From Microcoleus sp. FACHB-1515 (GTDB lineage Bacteria > Cyanobacteriota > Cyanobacteriia > Elainellales > Elainellaceae), in contig NZ_JACJPO010000066.1 of NCBI RefSeq assembly GCF_014696105.1, positions 1 to 64,000 of the forward strand: a stretch of DNA of 64,000 nucleotides, written 5' to 3'. Shown here one piece after another: positions 10,110-18,186 of this stretch (the stretch's first letter is position 1; each line of letters begins with the position of its first letter). The position numbers were made by a program, and so were the translations under genes. The notes beneath the pieces are model-generated. The model searched no databases and was not told the DNA's origin. It was given only the letters and a program-made list of their open reading frames with translations.

Positions 10110-10994
10110 ATGCTATCGAACGCGCAGATCGATCAATTCCACACTGACGGATTTTTGATTGTTGAAAATCTGCTTGATTCCGCTTTGGTCGATCGACTGG
10201 CGGAACGAGTCGAGCCGCTGTTTCAAGGAGAATTTGAGACGGGCGTTTATCCCGACGAGTGGTATTGGAATCCGCGCCTAGGCTTGCCCGGAGCATCCGG
10301 CCAAATGAGCAACGTGTGGAAGAGCGATCGCACCTTGGCCTCCGTCATTCTCTCAGAGAAAATTGGCAAAATCTGTGCCCAACTTGGCAACTGGAGCGGA
10401 ACCCGCCTGCTGAGCGATAGCTTGTGGCGCAAACCGTTCGGCGCATCCGAAACGACACATCACCAAGACTCGATGTACTCCTTCTACCACACGCCGCAAG
10501 AAATCGTCGTCTGCTGGATTGCCCTCAGTCACGCCGTTCCGCAAGGCAGTTCGATCGAGTATGTGCGCGGTTCGCATCGCTGGCCGCTGTCGCAAACCGT
10601 AGCAGAATTTCACGCCGGAAGCCGCAGCTATCGCGCTGACATGGAGCAGGCCGCAAAACAAGCAGGAATCGATCGCCCCGATGTCGTTCAGCTTGCCCTC
10701 CAGCCCGGAAGCTGCGCCTTTCATCACGGCCACATGTGGCACGGGTCAGGAAAGAACCTCCTCCCCAACTCGATCCGGCGCAGTCTAGTCATCGCCCATA
10801 TTCCCGCCAACTCGCAATTCAAGCCAACCGCTGCCTATGTCGAAGGCGGCTATCTGGCCGGACGCTACAAGCGCTTTGGCGACAACACAATGGACGAAAG
10901 CTTTTTCCCGATCGTCTATCAGCAAGACGGCGATCGATCGCCATTCCTCGACACCTACTGCGGCGACGCACTCCGACCCCTGATCGCCCAATGA
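10110..10994 (+). CDS. PhyH-family Fe(II)/2-oxoglutarate dioxygenase, first copy
   Basis: Phytanoyl-CoA dioxygenase-type oxygenase of 294 residues. The metal site is complete: His118 and Asp120 in HQDS, the distal His211 in WHGSGKN, and an Arg pair at 223-224 suitable for binding 2-oxoglutarate. The family hydroxylates or demethylates small molecules. The substrate is not predictable, but MysH, the oxygenase that converts mycosporine-like amino acids to palythines, is an Fe(II)/2-oxoglutarate enzyme of this broad class, and a mycosporine cluster lies 10 kb away. The start codon of the next gene overlaps this stop as ATGA, so the two are translationally coupled. ATG at 10110 is preceded by a weak ribosome site. 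Confidence 0.88.
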   Translation: MLSNAQIDQFHTDGFLIVENLLDSALVDRLAERVEPLFQGEFETGVYPDEWYWNPRLGLPGASGQMSNVWKSDRTLASVILSEKIGKICAQLGNWSGTRLLSDSLWRKPFGASETTHHQDSMYSFYHTPQEIVVCWIALSHAVPQGSSIEYVRGSHRWPLSQTVAEFHAGSRSYRADMEQAAKQAGIDRPDVVQLALQPGSCAFHHGHMWHGSGKNLLPNSIRRSLVIAHIPANSQFKPTAAYVEGGYLAGRYKRFGDNTMDESFFPIVYQQDGDRSPFLDTYCGDALRPLIAQ

Positions 10995-11887
10995 ATCATC
11001 CGCATCCGATCGAACTTTCTTCCACCCAAATCGAGCAATTTCGCGATCGAGGATTCCTCGTTCTAGAAAAATTTCTCAACCTCGATCGCGTTGAGCAAAT
11101 TGACGCTCGCCTCGATCCGCTGTTCGCCACGCGCTTTGAAACCGGAATCTACCCAGACGAATGGCACGGACGACCGGGATTGAGCCGACCAGAAGCCACT
11201 CGCCAAATGGTCGGCATGTGGCGCTGCGATCGCACCGTTGCCAGCCTCTCGCTTTCTGCCGAAATTGCCTGCCTCAACGCCACACTTGCCGGATGGTCAG
11301 GCGGACGCTTGGCAATGGATAGCTGCTGGATCAAGCCACCCAACGCACCCGAAGTCCTCTTCCATCGCAACAGCACCCTAGTAAGCTGCATCGCACCCAG
11401 CGAAATCGTCACCTGCTGGATCGCTTTAAGCGAAACGACCAAGGAAATGGGCACGATCGAACTAATTCCCGGTTCACATCACTGGCCGGGGCAAGATCAA
11501 TTCCGATTTCTCCACGCCCCCGAAACAGATTACCGACAGCCAATCTGGGATTTAGGCATCACCGATCCCGAAATTTTAGCGATCGAACTTCCGCCGGGCG
11601 GCTGCGTATTTCTACATGGCGACCTGTGGCACGGGTCAAGCCGTAACTTGAGCGGGCTGCATCGCAAGTCTGAAGCGCGCACTCGCCGCAGCATCGCCAT
11701 CAGCACACTGCCCGCCCATGCTCAATTTCAGCCGATTGGCGTTGGAACAGGCTACATCTTCAGCCGCTACCGACGGCTAGACAGTCTAGAAATGGACGAA
11801 AGCTTTTTTCCGATTCTATGGACACAAGCAGGGTATCGATCGCCCTTCGCGCAAGCCTATTGTGAAGATTTGATGAAACTAGGATGA
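10991..11887 (+). CDS. PhyH-family paralogue with altered metal site
   Basis: Tandem paralogue of the preceding oxygenase, 298 residues, starting at the ATG that overlaps its neighbour's TGA. The two align without gaps around the active site. Where the first has His-Gln-Asp, this one has His125-Arg-Asn127, so the carboxylate ligand of the 2-His-1-carboxylate triad is replaced by Asn (codon AAC at 11369). The distal His214 (WHGSSRN) and the following Arg pair remain. It could be a catalytically dead partner of the first copy, or an enzyme with an open coordination site, as in radical halogenases, where Ala or Gly replaces the acid. The fold is certain; activity is doubtful. Confidence 0.85.
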   Translation: MNHPHPIELSSTQIEQFRDRGFLVLEKFLNLDRVEQIDARLDPLFATRFETGIYPDEWHGRPGLSRPEATRQMVGMWRCDRTVASLSLSAEIACLNATLAGWSGGRLAMDSCWIKPPNAPEVLFHRNSTLVSCIAPSEIVTCWIALSETTKEMGTIELIPGSHHWPGQDQFRFLHAPETDYRQPIWDLGITDPEILAIELPPGGCVFLHGDLWHGSSRNLSGLHRKSEARTRRSIAISTLPAHAQFQPIGVGTGYIFSRYRRLDSLEMDESFFPILWTQAGYRSPFAQAYCEDLMKLG

Positions 11888-11924
11888 AGAATAATTCTAA
11901 AGATAGATGTATTTCCATAGATTC

Positions 11925-11966
11925 GTGATCCCCGCTACCCAGAAAGCGCATTAATTCCGGTATGGT
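11925..11966 (+). promoter_or_regulatory. NtcA-type promoter pattern before permease
   Basis: GTG-N8-TAC at 11925-11938 (five of six bases of the NtcA consensus; it fits the relaxed GT-N10-AC) is followed after 22 bases by TATGGT at 11961-11966, a TAN3T -10 box. The permease ATG is 38 bases downstream. Spacing is what NtcA-activated promoters require. Candidate site, not proven. Confidence 0.45.
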
Positions 11967-12004
11967 GGGGGCGAATCTGTACTCCTACGTCACGGAGTTT
12001 CCGC

Positions 12005-13456
12005 ATGACTAATCAGGAACGATCGCGTCAGTCCGGGCTGCGTCCCGACTGCCTACCCTTTCATGAAGTGCTGGCCCAGTCGGTCGCAAACATCGCTCCA
12101 ACCGTAACGCCGACTGTGAATGCTGCCCTCGTTTTTGCCAGTGCCGGAACGGGAACTTGGTTTACCTACGTGCTAGCCACGATCGGCCTAGCGTTCGTCA
12201 GCCTCAACATCAACCAGTTTGCACGGCGATCGGCTTCTCCCGGTTCGCTTTATGCCTACATTGCGCGAGGTTTAGGGGCAACCGCAGGCGTCATCACAGG
12301 CTGGGGCTTGATCTTGGCTTATATTTTCACCGCGATGGCCGTGACAGCAGGATTTGCCAACTACGGAGAAGTGCTGCTCAATCCGCTGGGCATTGCTCCC
12401 TCGCCCATCTTCTTCTTTGCCATTTGCGTCGCAGTCTCCTGGTATGTCGCCTACCGAGACATTCAGCTTTCAACAGCAGTCATGCTCGCCCTTGAAATCG
12501 CCTCAGTCGGCTTGATCATTGTGCTGGGATTGATCGTGTTAGGACATCACAACTTTGCGATCGACACAGCTCAGCTCACCCTGCAAGGCGTGAAACCGGG
12601 CGGCATCGTTTTAGGATTGGTGCTCGGCGTCTTTAGCTATGTCGGCTTTGAAAGTGCAACAACGCTGGGCGATGAAGCCAAACGACCCCTACGCACAATT
12701 CCCCGCGCCGTCATTCTCAGCACGATCGCCTGCGGAGTCTTCTTCGTGCTTTTGTCCTACATCGAAGTTTTAGGCTTTCGAGACAGCACCACCGCCTTGA
12801 ACGAAAGCACCGCACCGATGAACGACCTCGCCATCATGTCGGGCGTTCCGTTCTTTGGCATTTTGATCTCGATCGGCTCAATGGTCAGCTTTTTCGCCTG
12901 CGCCCTCGCCAGCATCAACGCTGGAGCGCGAATTTTCTTTTCAATGGCGCGACACGGCATTTTTCACAACAGCATTGGACAGGCACACCGCAGCAACGCC
13001 ACACCGCACATCGCCGTCACCCTCGCCGCGATCGTCGTCTTTCTCGTCCCCGCCTCCATGTCGCTGTTTGGCGTTGCGCCCCTCACCATCTACGGCTACA
13101 CAGGCACAATCGCCACATATGGCTTTTTGCTGGCCTACATTCTGATTTCGATCGCCGCGCCCGTCTATCTCAAAAAAGAACACCAGTTGCGCCCGCTCGA
13201 CGTGATCTTTTCAATCCTCGGCGTCGGCTTCATGGCAATTCCCGTTTTGGGCAGCATCGGCCTTCCCGGTGAAAGCAGCTTGTTCCCCATTCCACCCGCG
13301 CCCTACAACGTTTTCCCATACCTGTTCTTGCTTTATCTGGTCGTTGGTGCAGGCTGGTTTGTCATGCTGCGCTTGCGATCGCCCAGCCTCATCGAGGCAA
13401 TGGAAGCCGACATCGAAGCATCACACACCCGCTTCGACGACATGAAGAAAATCTAA
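12005..13456 (+). CDS. APC-family amino acid/amine permease
   Basis: Inner-membrane secondary transporter of 483 residues with about twelve hydrophobic segments. Early helices carry the family's NIAPTVTPTVNAA and GSLYAYIARGLG stretches, and the middle has FSYVGFESATTLGDEAKRP, typical of the amino acid-polyamine-organocation superfamily. It sits 82 bases upstream of the gamma-glutamyl ligase-like gene on the same strand and is probably cotranscribed with it, which suggests the permease brings in the ligase's amine or amino-acid substrate. The ATG at 12005 follows CGGAGTTTCCGC, a usable ribosome site. Substrate specificity cannot be read from sequence. Confidence 0.88.
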   Translation: MTNQERSRQSGLRPDCLPFHEVLAQSVANIAPTVTPTVNAALVFASAGTGTWFTYVLATIGLAFVSLNINQFARRSASPGSLYAYIARGLGATAGVITGWGLILAYIFTAMAVTAGFANYGEVLLNPLGIAPSPIFFFAICVAVSWYVAYRDIQLSTAVMLALEIASVGLIIVLGLIVLGHHNFAIDTAQLTLQGVKPGGIVLGLVLGVFSYVGFESATTLGDEAKRPLRTIPRAVILSTIACGVFFVLLSYIEVLGFRDSTTALNESTAPMNDLAIMSGVPFFGILISIGSMVSFFACALASINAGARIFFSMARHGIFHNSIGQAHRSNATPHIAVTLAAIVVFLVPASMSLFGVAPLTIYGYTGTIATYGFLLAYILISIAAPVYLKKEHQLRPLDVIFSILGVGFMAIPVLGSIGLPGESSLFPIPPAPYNVFPYLFLLYLVVGAGWFVMLRLRSPSLIEAMEADIEASHTRFDDMKKI

Positions 13457-13472
13457 TTCCCATGAACTGTTC

Positions 13473-13496
13473 GGGGGCGCACAGCGAAGCGTCCCC
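13473..13496. repeat. Intergenic hairpin between permease and ligase genes
   Basis: GGGGGCGC (13473-13480) pairs with GCGTCCCC (13489-13496), with one G/T wobble and an eight-base loop. No T tract follows. It may stabilise the upstream mRNA end or lower expression of the downstream gene. Confidence 0.45.
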
Positions 13497-13538
13497 ACAA
13501 CCACCCATGTCCAGAGTTTGAGAATCGGAGGAAGGGTT

Positions 13539-14894
13539 ATGGTGATGGAAATGACAGCAGCAGATGCCATCAACGATCGCATCGCTGACTTTATGGCAAC
13601 GCTCCGCGATCGCTCAGTCGAATATTTGCGGTTTGAACTGCCGGATCTGCACGGCGTCTCGCGGCTCAAAGTCGTCCCGATCGACAAAGTCGAAGCCTAC
13701 ACGCGCAAAGGACTCAACTTCTACGGCGGCACACTCGCCCTCGACACGGCCTCAATGGTCGTTCCCAGAGCCGGACTGCACGCCGAACGCAAATATCGCG
13801 ATCACCTGCTCTTCCCAGATCTCAACACCCTAGCTTCGGTTCCCTGGCTCGATCGCACCGCCAAAGTCATCTGCGATCCCTACTGGAGTGCCGCCGAACC
13901 CTTGACCGTCGCGCCGCGCTACGTCCTCAAATCACTCCTGGCGAAAGCTGCCGACCTGGGTTTTGACGTAATGATGGGACACGAATTCGAGTTCTATCTG
14001 CTGTCTGCCGAAACGCAAGAACCCTTGTTCGACGGGCTGCACATCTTCAACCACATCCGCAACCAGTACATCCCCGAACTCGATCGCCTCCTCGACTATC
14101 TGCGTCAAGCCGGAGTTGATGTCATCACCCACAACTGCGAATACGCCCCATCCCAGTTCGAGATCAACTTCGGAGCCAGCGTTGGCATCGCTGCCGCCGA
14201 TAAAGCCTTCACCTTCAAAACAGCAGTCAAAGAAATCGCCCATCGGCTCGGCTATCTCGCTTCCTTCATGTCAAAGCCGTTCTCCGATCGCGCCGGATGC
14301 TGCTGTCACTTTCACATCAGCCTGATCGATCGATCGACCGGACAAAACGCCTTTCTCGATCTCGATGATCCCGATGGCCTCTCGAACCTGGCGCGATCGT
14401 TCACCCAAGGCATTCTCAACCACGCGCCTGCCATGATGCCGCTGATTGGTCCCACGCCCAACTGCTACCGCCGCCTCAAGCCCCACACCTTCGCCCCGTC
14501 CAACATAAGCTGGGGCATCGAAGACCGCACAGCCCTAGTGCGCGTCAAGGCGACTCGTGACGAAGGCACACATCTGGAAATGCGAGCCGGATCAGGACTA
14601 AGCAATCCCTACCTCAGCGCCGCAGCAACGCTGGCCGCCGGATTGCTCGGCATCCAACAGGCAGCACAGCTTCAGCCAATGAGCGACGGCCCCAGCGAAG
14701 ACGACCCCGCTTTCCCAAAACTGCCCCCCGATCTGGAAGCAGCGATCGCCAGCTTATCCGCAGACACCGAGATGCGATCACTGTTGGGCGAAGACTTTGT
14801 GCATTTATTCACCACCGTCAAACAGTTTGAGCTTGCCCGCTTCCACGCGCACGTCACCGACTGGGAGCAAAAAGAATACCTAGAGGTTTACTAG
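13539..14894 (+). CDS. Glutamine synthetase-like gamma-glutamyl ligase
   Basis: Glutamine synthetase-superfamily enzyme of 451 residues, with the beta-grasp N-terminal part (about 15-110) and the catalytic barrel after it. Visible metal/glutamate motifs are GHEFEFYLL, NCEYAPSQFEINFG and CHFHISL. It lacks the adenylylation and assembly features that mark the cell's main GlnA, and resembles PuuA/GlnT-type ligases that join glutamate to amines or amino acids. ATG at 13539 is chosen because GGAGGAAGGG lies just upstream; an in-frame TTG 21 bases earlier is less likely. Its TAG stop overlaps the stop of the opposite-strand gene by four bases (CTAG). With the permease and oxygenases it suggests amine scavenging or tailoring; the acceptor is unknown. 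Confidence 0.85.
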   Translation: MVMEMTAADAINDRIADFMATLRDRSVEYLRFELPDLHGVSRLKVVPIDKVEAYTRKGLNFYGGTLALDTASMVVPRAGLHAERKYRDHLLFPDLNTLASVPWLDRTAKVICDPYWSAAEPLTVAPRYVLKSLLAKAADLGFDVMMGHEFEFYLLSAETQEPLFDGLHIFNHIRNQYIPELDRLLDYLRQAGVDVITHNCEYAPSQFEINFGASVGIAAADKAFTFKTAVKEIAHRLGYLASFMSKPFSDRAGCCCHFHISLIDRSTGQNAFLDLDDPDGLSNLARSFTQGILNHAPAMMPLIGPTPNCYRRLKPHTFAPSNISWGIEDRTALVRVKATRDEGTHLEMRAGSGLSNPYLSAAATLAAGLLGIQQAAQLQPMSDGPSEDDPAFPKLPPDLEAAIASLSADTEMRSLLGEDFVHLFTTVKQFELARFHAHVTDWEQKEYLEVY

Positions 14895-15706
14895 CCGCCT
14901 GCCGGAATTGGACTGCCATTATCCCAAAACTCAACGACAAAGCCGCGATCGATCGCCGCCTGCGCGATCGTCATGTAATCTTTGCTGGCAACAAATAGCA
15001 GCACGCCGCCACCGTAGCCATCGCCGCGATCGAGTGCTTTCGCGATCGCCTCCGCCGCCTGCAAATAATATCCCTGCCAGCCAAACATCGGGTAGGTGTC
15101 GCAAACGAGAACAAGCGATCGATCGGAACACTCTTGCGCTGCCCCTGTCACCGTTCCGGCCAGCAGGAAGTGGCCGACCTTCCAATCTGGCGGCGGCGGG
15201 GCGATCGTCTCACCGTTGAGATAAGCGATCGCATCCGCCACACCCAACCCTGCACCCCACAGATGATCGGTACGCAGATTGCCCAAAGGAACAAGCGATC
15301 GATCGCGGCAAAAATCCATCAGATCAAACACTCGCTCTGCCGTCCACTGCGCTTGCAGCGGCACAAATCGATATGCACCTCCAGATGCCATCAGAACCGC
15401 AGCATCCAAACCTTGAACCGAAGTTCCAGCCAAAGCCGGATCAGCGGCGATCGGCAAAGTCAAACCATAATCTTGTCGCGAGACGGCACCTGAAGGAAGC
15501 CAGCTAGCCGGATCGCCCGTCGGCAGCGTTGAACCTGCCAGCCGAGCGATCTCAGCAGGCGTCACGTTTCGCCCGATCGCCGCCAGCAAAATTGCCGCCC
15601 AATACGTTCCACAGAGATTATCCAGCTGCTGCCCAGCCTGCTGATGCGCCTTCACCAGCGGCAGCAGACCAGGTAGCCACTCGATCGAAAACTGATGCAA
15701 TCGCAC
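14891..15706 (-). CDS. Unrecognised 271-residue protein with LCG motif
   Basis: I do not recognise this protein with confidence; it may belong to a small family of the DUF6885 kind. The N-terminal part has NLCGTYWAAILLAAIG at about 30-45, a Cys-Gly motif at a helix start like that in peptidase-type folds. Later come a conserved-looking DHLWGAGLGVADAIAYLNG stretch and a GHFLLAGTV beta strand. No signal peptide or membrane helix is evident. The start is a GTG at 15706, supported by AAGGAGG seven bases upstream. It lies downstream of the two beta-propeller genes on the same strand, separated from them by a MITE-like element, so it could be the last gene of the extended mycosporine transcript. 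Function unknown. Confidence 0.7.
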   Translation of the reverse strand: MRLHQFSIEWLPGLLPLVKAHQQAGQQLDNLCGTYWAAILLAAIGRNVTPAEIARLAGSTLPTGDPASWLPSGAVSRQDYGLTLPIAADPALAGTSVQGLDAAVLMASGGAYRFVPLQAQWTAERVFDLMDFCRDRSLVPLGNLRTDHLWGAGLGVADAIAYLNGETIAPPPPDWKVGHFLLAGTVTGAAQECSDRSLVLVCDTYPMFGWQGYYLQAAEAIAKALDRGDGYGGGVLLFVASKDYMTIAQAAIDRGFVVEFWDNGSPIPAGG

Positions 15707-15809
15707 GATCGCCTCCTTGTGAATCGCAAATCAGCCAGTTCGTGATCGATCGTCGCAGCCCGCTGACCGAGAAACTGTTTCGTACAGAACCGAAGCACGG
15801 TATGAGCCT

Positions 15810-15942
15810 CTAGGGTGTGTTTTACAACCTCCTAGTGGTTAGATTGCCTAACGGAGATCCCTCTGTCCCCTTGATAAGGGGGACTTTGAGTGGTTCGGCT
15901 CCCTCGTTGGGGAGGATCAAGCGGTTTGAAAACACAGCCTAG
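15810..15942. mobile_element. MITE-like element, copy B
   Basis: A 133-base element with terminal inverted repeats CTAGGGTGTGTTTTACAA at the left and, read from the right end on the other strand, CTAGGCTGTGTTTTCAA. It shares ends, internal hairpin (CCCCTTGATAAGGGG, then ACTTTGAG) and the stretch GGGGAGGATCAAGCG with copy A at 8298. It sits in the spacer between the last beta-propeller gene and the 271-residue gene, and may act as a transcription end or RNA-processing site. Confidence 0.72.
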
Positions 15943-15959
15943 ACGATCGCACCGCTGAT

Positions 15960-17135
15960 TTACTTACCCATCCCTTTGCGAAAAAACAGCCCAATTTCTT
16001 CTGGCTCTGTCCAGCTTGCTCGCAGCGCCGAAGAAACACCAAGCGTATGCAAACGGTGATACCAGCCGTAAGCGATGAACTCGTCGAGATGCCCAGAGGA
16101 GGCATAGCCATCGTCAACAGGCAAAAAATTCATGCCGTACATGCCGACGCGATCGCTTCCCGGCACGATGGCTACGCCTCCTCTGGGCGATTCATCCGCA
16201 AACATTGGACGATACGGCCCCGTCACCTGATCGGAAACGTACCAGTACAGCGTCGAATTCGTGATTTTGCGCGAGTTCACTTGATTCAACCAACTAGGAT
16301 TGAGGTAGATGCGAAAGCACGAGAAAAATAAGTGATAGCGGCCATCTTTGTAAAAAACTTGCGGTCGCTCCATGTGGTAGTACGGCCACTTCTCCGCAGT
16401 TTCTACAGTCGGAGCGGCAACGGGCGGCAGAATTTCGTAAGAGCCTGCGATCGAATCACTGACCGCCAATCCGACGCAGCCCTGAAAATTTCCCGGCGTC
16501 TTCGCGCTGGCACAAATGAACATGTAGTAGCGGCCATCTTGCGGATCTTTGAACAGATACGGATCGCGCCAGTGGAAGTGCTGAGTCAAATTGCAGCGAC
16601 CGTACCACTCATCTTGCTCATCGGGGATCAGCGGCCATCCATGCGGATAACGCTGCCAGTGGATGCCGTCTGTTGAGGTGGCAAGGGCGATCGCTTCATT
16701 CCTGAGATCCGGCATTTCCTTTCCCCCCGCTGAATAGAACAGGTAGAGAACGCCATCTTCCTCATACGCACAGCCCGCACAAATCCGCCCCGATTCCCAA
16801 GCGTGATTCGGCTCCGGTTTCAGTAGCGTCCCCAAATCCTGCCAGTTTTCCAAATCTTTGGAAACTGCCCCGTGCAAATTGCTCACCGTCCACCAAGGAA
16901 CTTGGCCTTCTAAGCCGCGCAGATAAAACAAGCGGTAAACATCGCCCGTTTTGAGAATCCAAGGATCCCAGTTCATCGGCTGTTTAGGACGGAGCGATCG
17001 CAAGATCCCCGTGACGGCATCGCCCAATCGCACCTGACCCCGCTCGACCAAGCTGGCTTTCACCAGTTCAGAAACGCCAGTCGGTAAGGCTTCAAGCTGG
17101 CTGAGAATTCGACGTTGGAAGGGATGAAGCTGCAT
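15960..17135 (-). CDS. GH32/43/68-type beta-propeller protein, second copy
   Basis: Predicted five-bladed beta-propeller sugar enzyme of 391 residues. It has the repeated blade pattern (YRLFYLRG, LYLFYSAGG, YYMFICAS, YHLFFSCF), a WRDP motif in HFHWRDPYLF equivalent to the RDP transition-state motif of fructosidase-type families, and MERPQVF where a catalytic acid would lie. No signal peptide, so it probably acts in the cytoplasm. The ATG at 17135 lies 44 bases inside the end of the upstream paralogue, showing coupling. A pair of 24-base inverted repeats (16091-16188) is translated within its C-terminal third. Hydrolase, phosphorylase and transglycosidase roles are all possible; the substrate is unknown. 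Its position in the mycosporine operon hints at sugar attachment or removal. Confidence 0.75.
   Translation of the reverse strand: MQLHPFQRRILSQLEALPTGVSELVKASLVERGQVRLGDAVTGILRSLRPKQPMNWDPWILKTGDVYRLFYLRGLEGQVPWWTVSNLHGAVSKDLENWQDLGTLLKPEPNHAWESGRICAGCAYEEDGVLYLFYSAGGKEMPDLRNEAIALATSTDGIHWQRYPHGWPLIPDEQDEWYGRCNLTQHFHWRDPYLFKDPQDGRYYMFICASAKTPGNFQGCVGLAVSDSIAGSYEILPPVAAPTVETAEKWPYYHMERPQVFYKDGRYHLFFSCFRIYLNPSWLNQVNSRKITNSTLYWYVSDQVTGPYRPMFADESPRGGVAIVPGSDRVGMYGMNFLPVDDGYASSGHLDEFIAYGWYHRLHTLGVSSALRASWTEPEEIGLFFRKGMGK
16091..16188. repeat. 24-bp inverted repeat inside beta-propeller gene
   Basis: Arms at 16091-16114 and 16165-16188 are inverted copies matching at 23 of 24 positions, 50 bases apart. 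The left arm begins GCCCAGAGGAGGC. They look like small dispersed repeats of the kind common in cyanobacteria. Both are translated in frame, giving SPRGGVAIV and DGYASSG on either side of the MNFLPV strand, with no frameshift. Confidence 0.8.
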
Positions 17136-18171
17136 TGGAAGTGGCGGCGAGGTAGGGGAAGGTGGGGTGGGTGCGGCTGAGGAACATTCGATCGCCCGCA
17201 TCAAACGTAATCCAGTGGGGATCAGAAATGCCGCCGACGAAATGCCCGCCCGGATCTTCTTTTTGGAAGCCGAAAAAGGCCGGATGTTCTGCTGTTTCGG
17301 GGTCGATAATTTTTCCGGCAAACAGTCCGTCGCTGAGCAAATTAGCGGGTTCGTCTTCCCAGGGAATCGCGCTGTAGGAAGCGGTTGTGCGATCGATCGG
17401 CTGCGATCGCACATAAAATGTCACACCAACCTGCGTTTTCTGGGCAAAAAACGGACTCCAGTGCGGGCTAAACACGAGATACAGTCGCCAATAATCGCCA
17501 AACTTTCGCCAAAACACCTGCGGCACTTCGGCTAGGTAAAATTCCTGCGTCGCCCACAGAATGCCGTAATCAGATTTCCAATTCGTCAGGTCGGGAGAAG
17601 TGGCAAAAGCGATCGCGGCATTCGAGTTCGCGCCCTCGCCCTGAAGATGCGTCGTGATAAAAGCGTAAAACTGCCCATCCACCTCATCGCGAATCACATA
17701 TGGATCGCGCCAGTTAATTCCGTCAAACTTGCTATCCGTCCCCGGATTCGGGATCACAGGAGCAGTTTCGCTCGCAGGCGTCCGCGTCCAGTGCTGCAAA
17801 TCGATCGAGGTCGCGATCCCAATATTCTGCGGCAAACGCCGTTCATAAGGCTGCTCAATCAGGCGATCGCCCCGCTTTCGTGCCGAATAAACGAGATAGT
17901 TCAGTCCGTCATGCGCGATGATGCTGCCCGTCCAAATCGCGAGACTATCCCAGCCATCTTCGCTATGAGACAAAGCAGGGCGATCGGGATCAAGCTCTTG
18001 CCAGCCATAAGGCGTCATCACAGCATGACCGATCGAAGCCTCATTGTGACGGCGATCGGCATTGTAGGCGCAGACAAGGCGATCGGCTTGCAGATAAAAC
18101 ACGTGCAGAACGCCTTCATGCCATGCAAACCAGAAATCCCAGCAGTATTTATTAAAAGGATGCCAAGCCAT
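17092..18171 (-). CDS. GH32/43/68-type beta-propeller protein, first copy
   Basis: Predicted five-bladed beta-propeller of 359 residues from the glycoside hydrolase 32/43/68 clan. It begins with WDFWFAWHEGVLHVFYLQAD, where an early Asp could serve as nucleophile, has NWRDPYVIRDEVDGQFYAF (the RDP-like motif) near the middle, and EVPQVFWRKFGDYWRLYLVF, whose Glu is a candidate acid/base. No secretion signal. It is 15 bases downstream of the GNAT gene and overlaps the start of its paralogue by 44 bases, so it belongs to the same transcript. Two different propeller sugar enzymes beside mysABC are unexpected and could serve glycosylated mycosporines, but they might equally be a compatible-solute or storage-sugar pair. 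Confidence 0.75.
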   Translation of the reverse strand: MAWHPFNKYCWDFWFAWHEGVLHVFYLQADRLVCAYNADRRHNEASIGHAVMTPYGWQELDPDRPALSHSEDGWDSLAIWTGSIIAHDGLNYLVYSARKRGDRLIEQPYERRLPQNIGIATSIDLQHWTRTPASETAPVIPNPGTDSKFDGINWRDPYVIRDEVDGQFYAFITTHLQGEGANSNAAIAFATSPDLTNWKSDYGILWATQEFYLAEVPQVFWRKFGDYWRLYLVFSPHWSPFFAQKTQVGVTFYVRSQPIDRTTASYSAIPWEDEPANLLSDGLFAGKIIDPETAEHPAFFGFQKEDPGGHFVGGISDPHWITFDAGDRMFLSRTHPTFPYLAATSNAASSLPTSNSQPA

Positions 18172-18186
18172 CGATCGATAAAAAGG

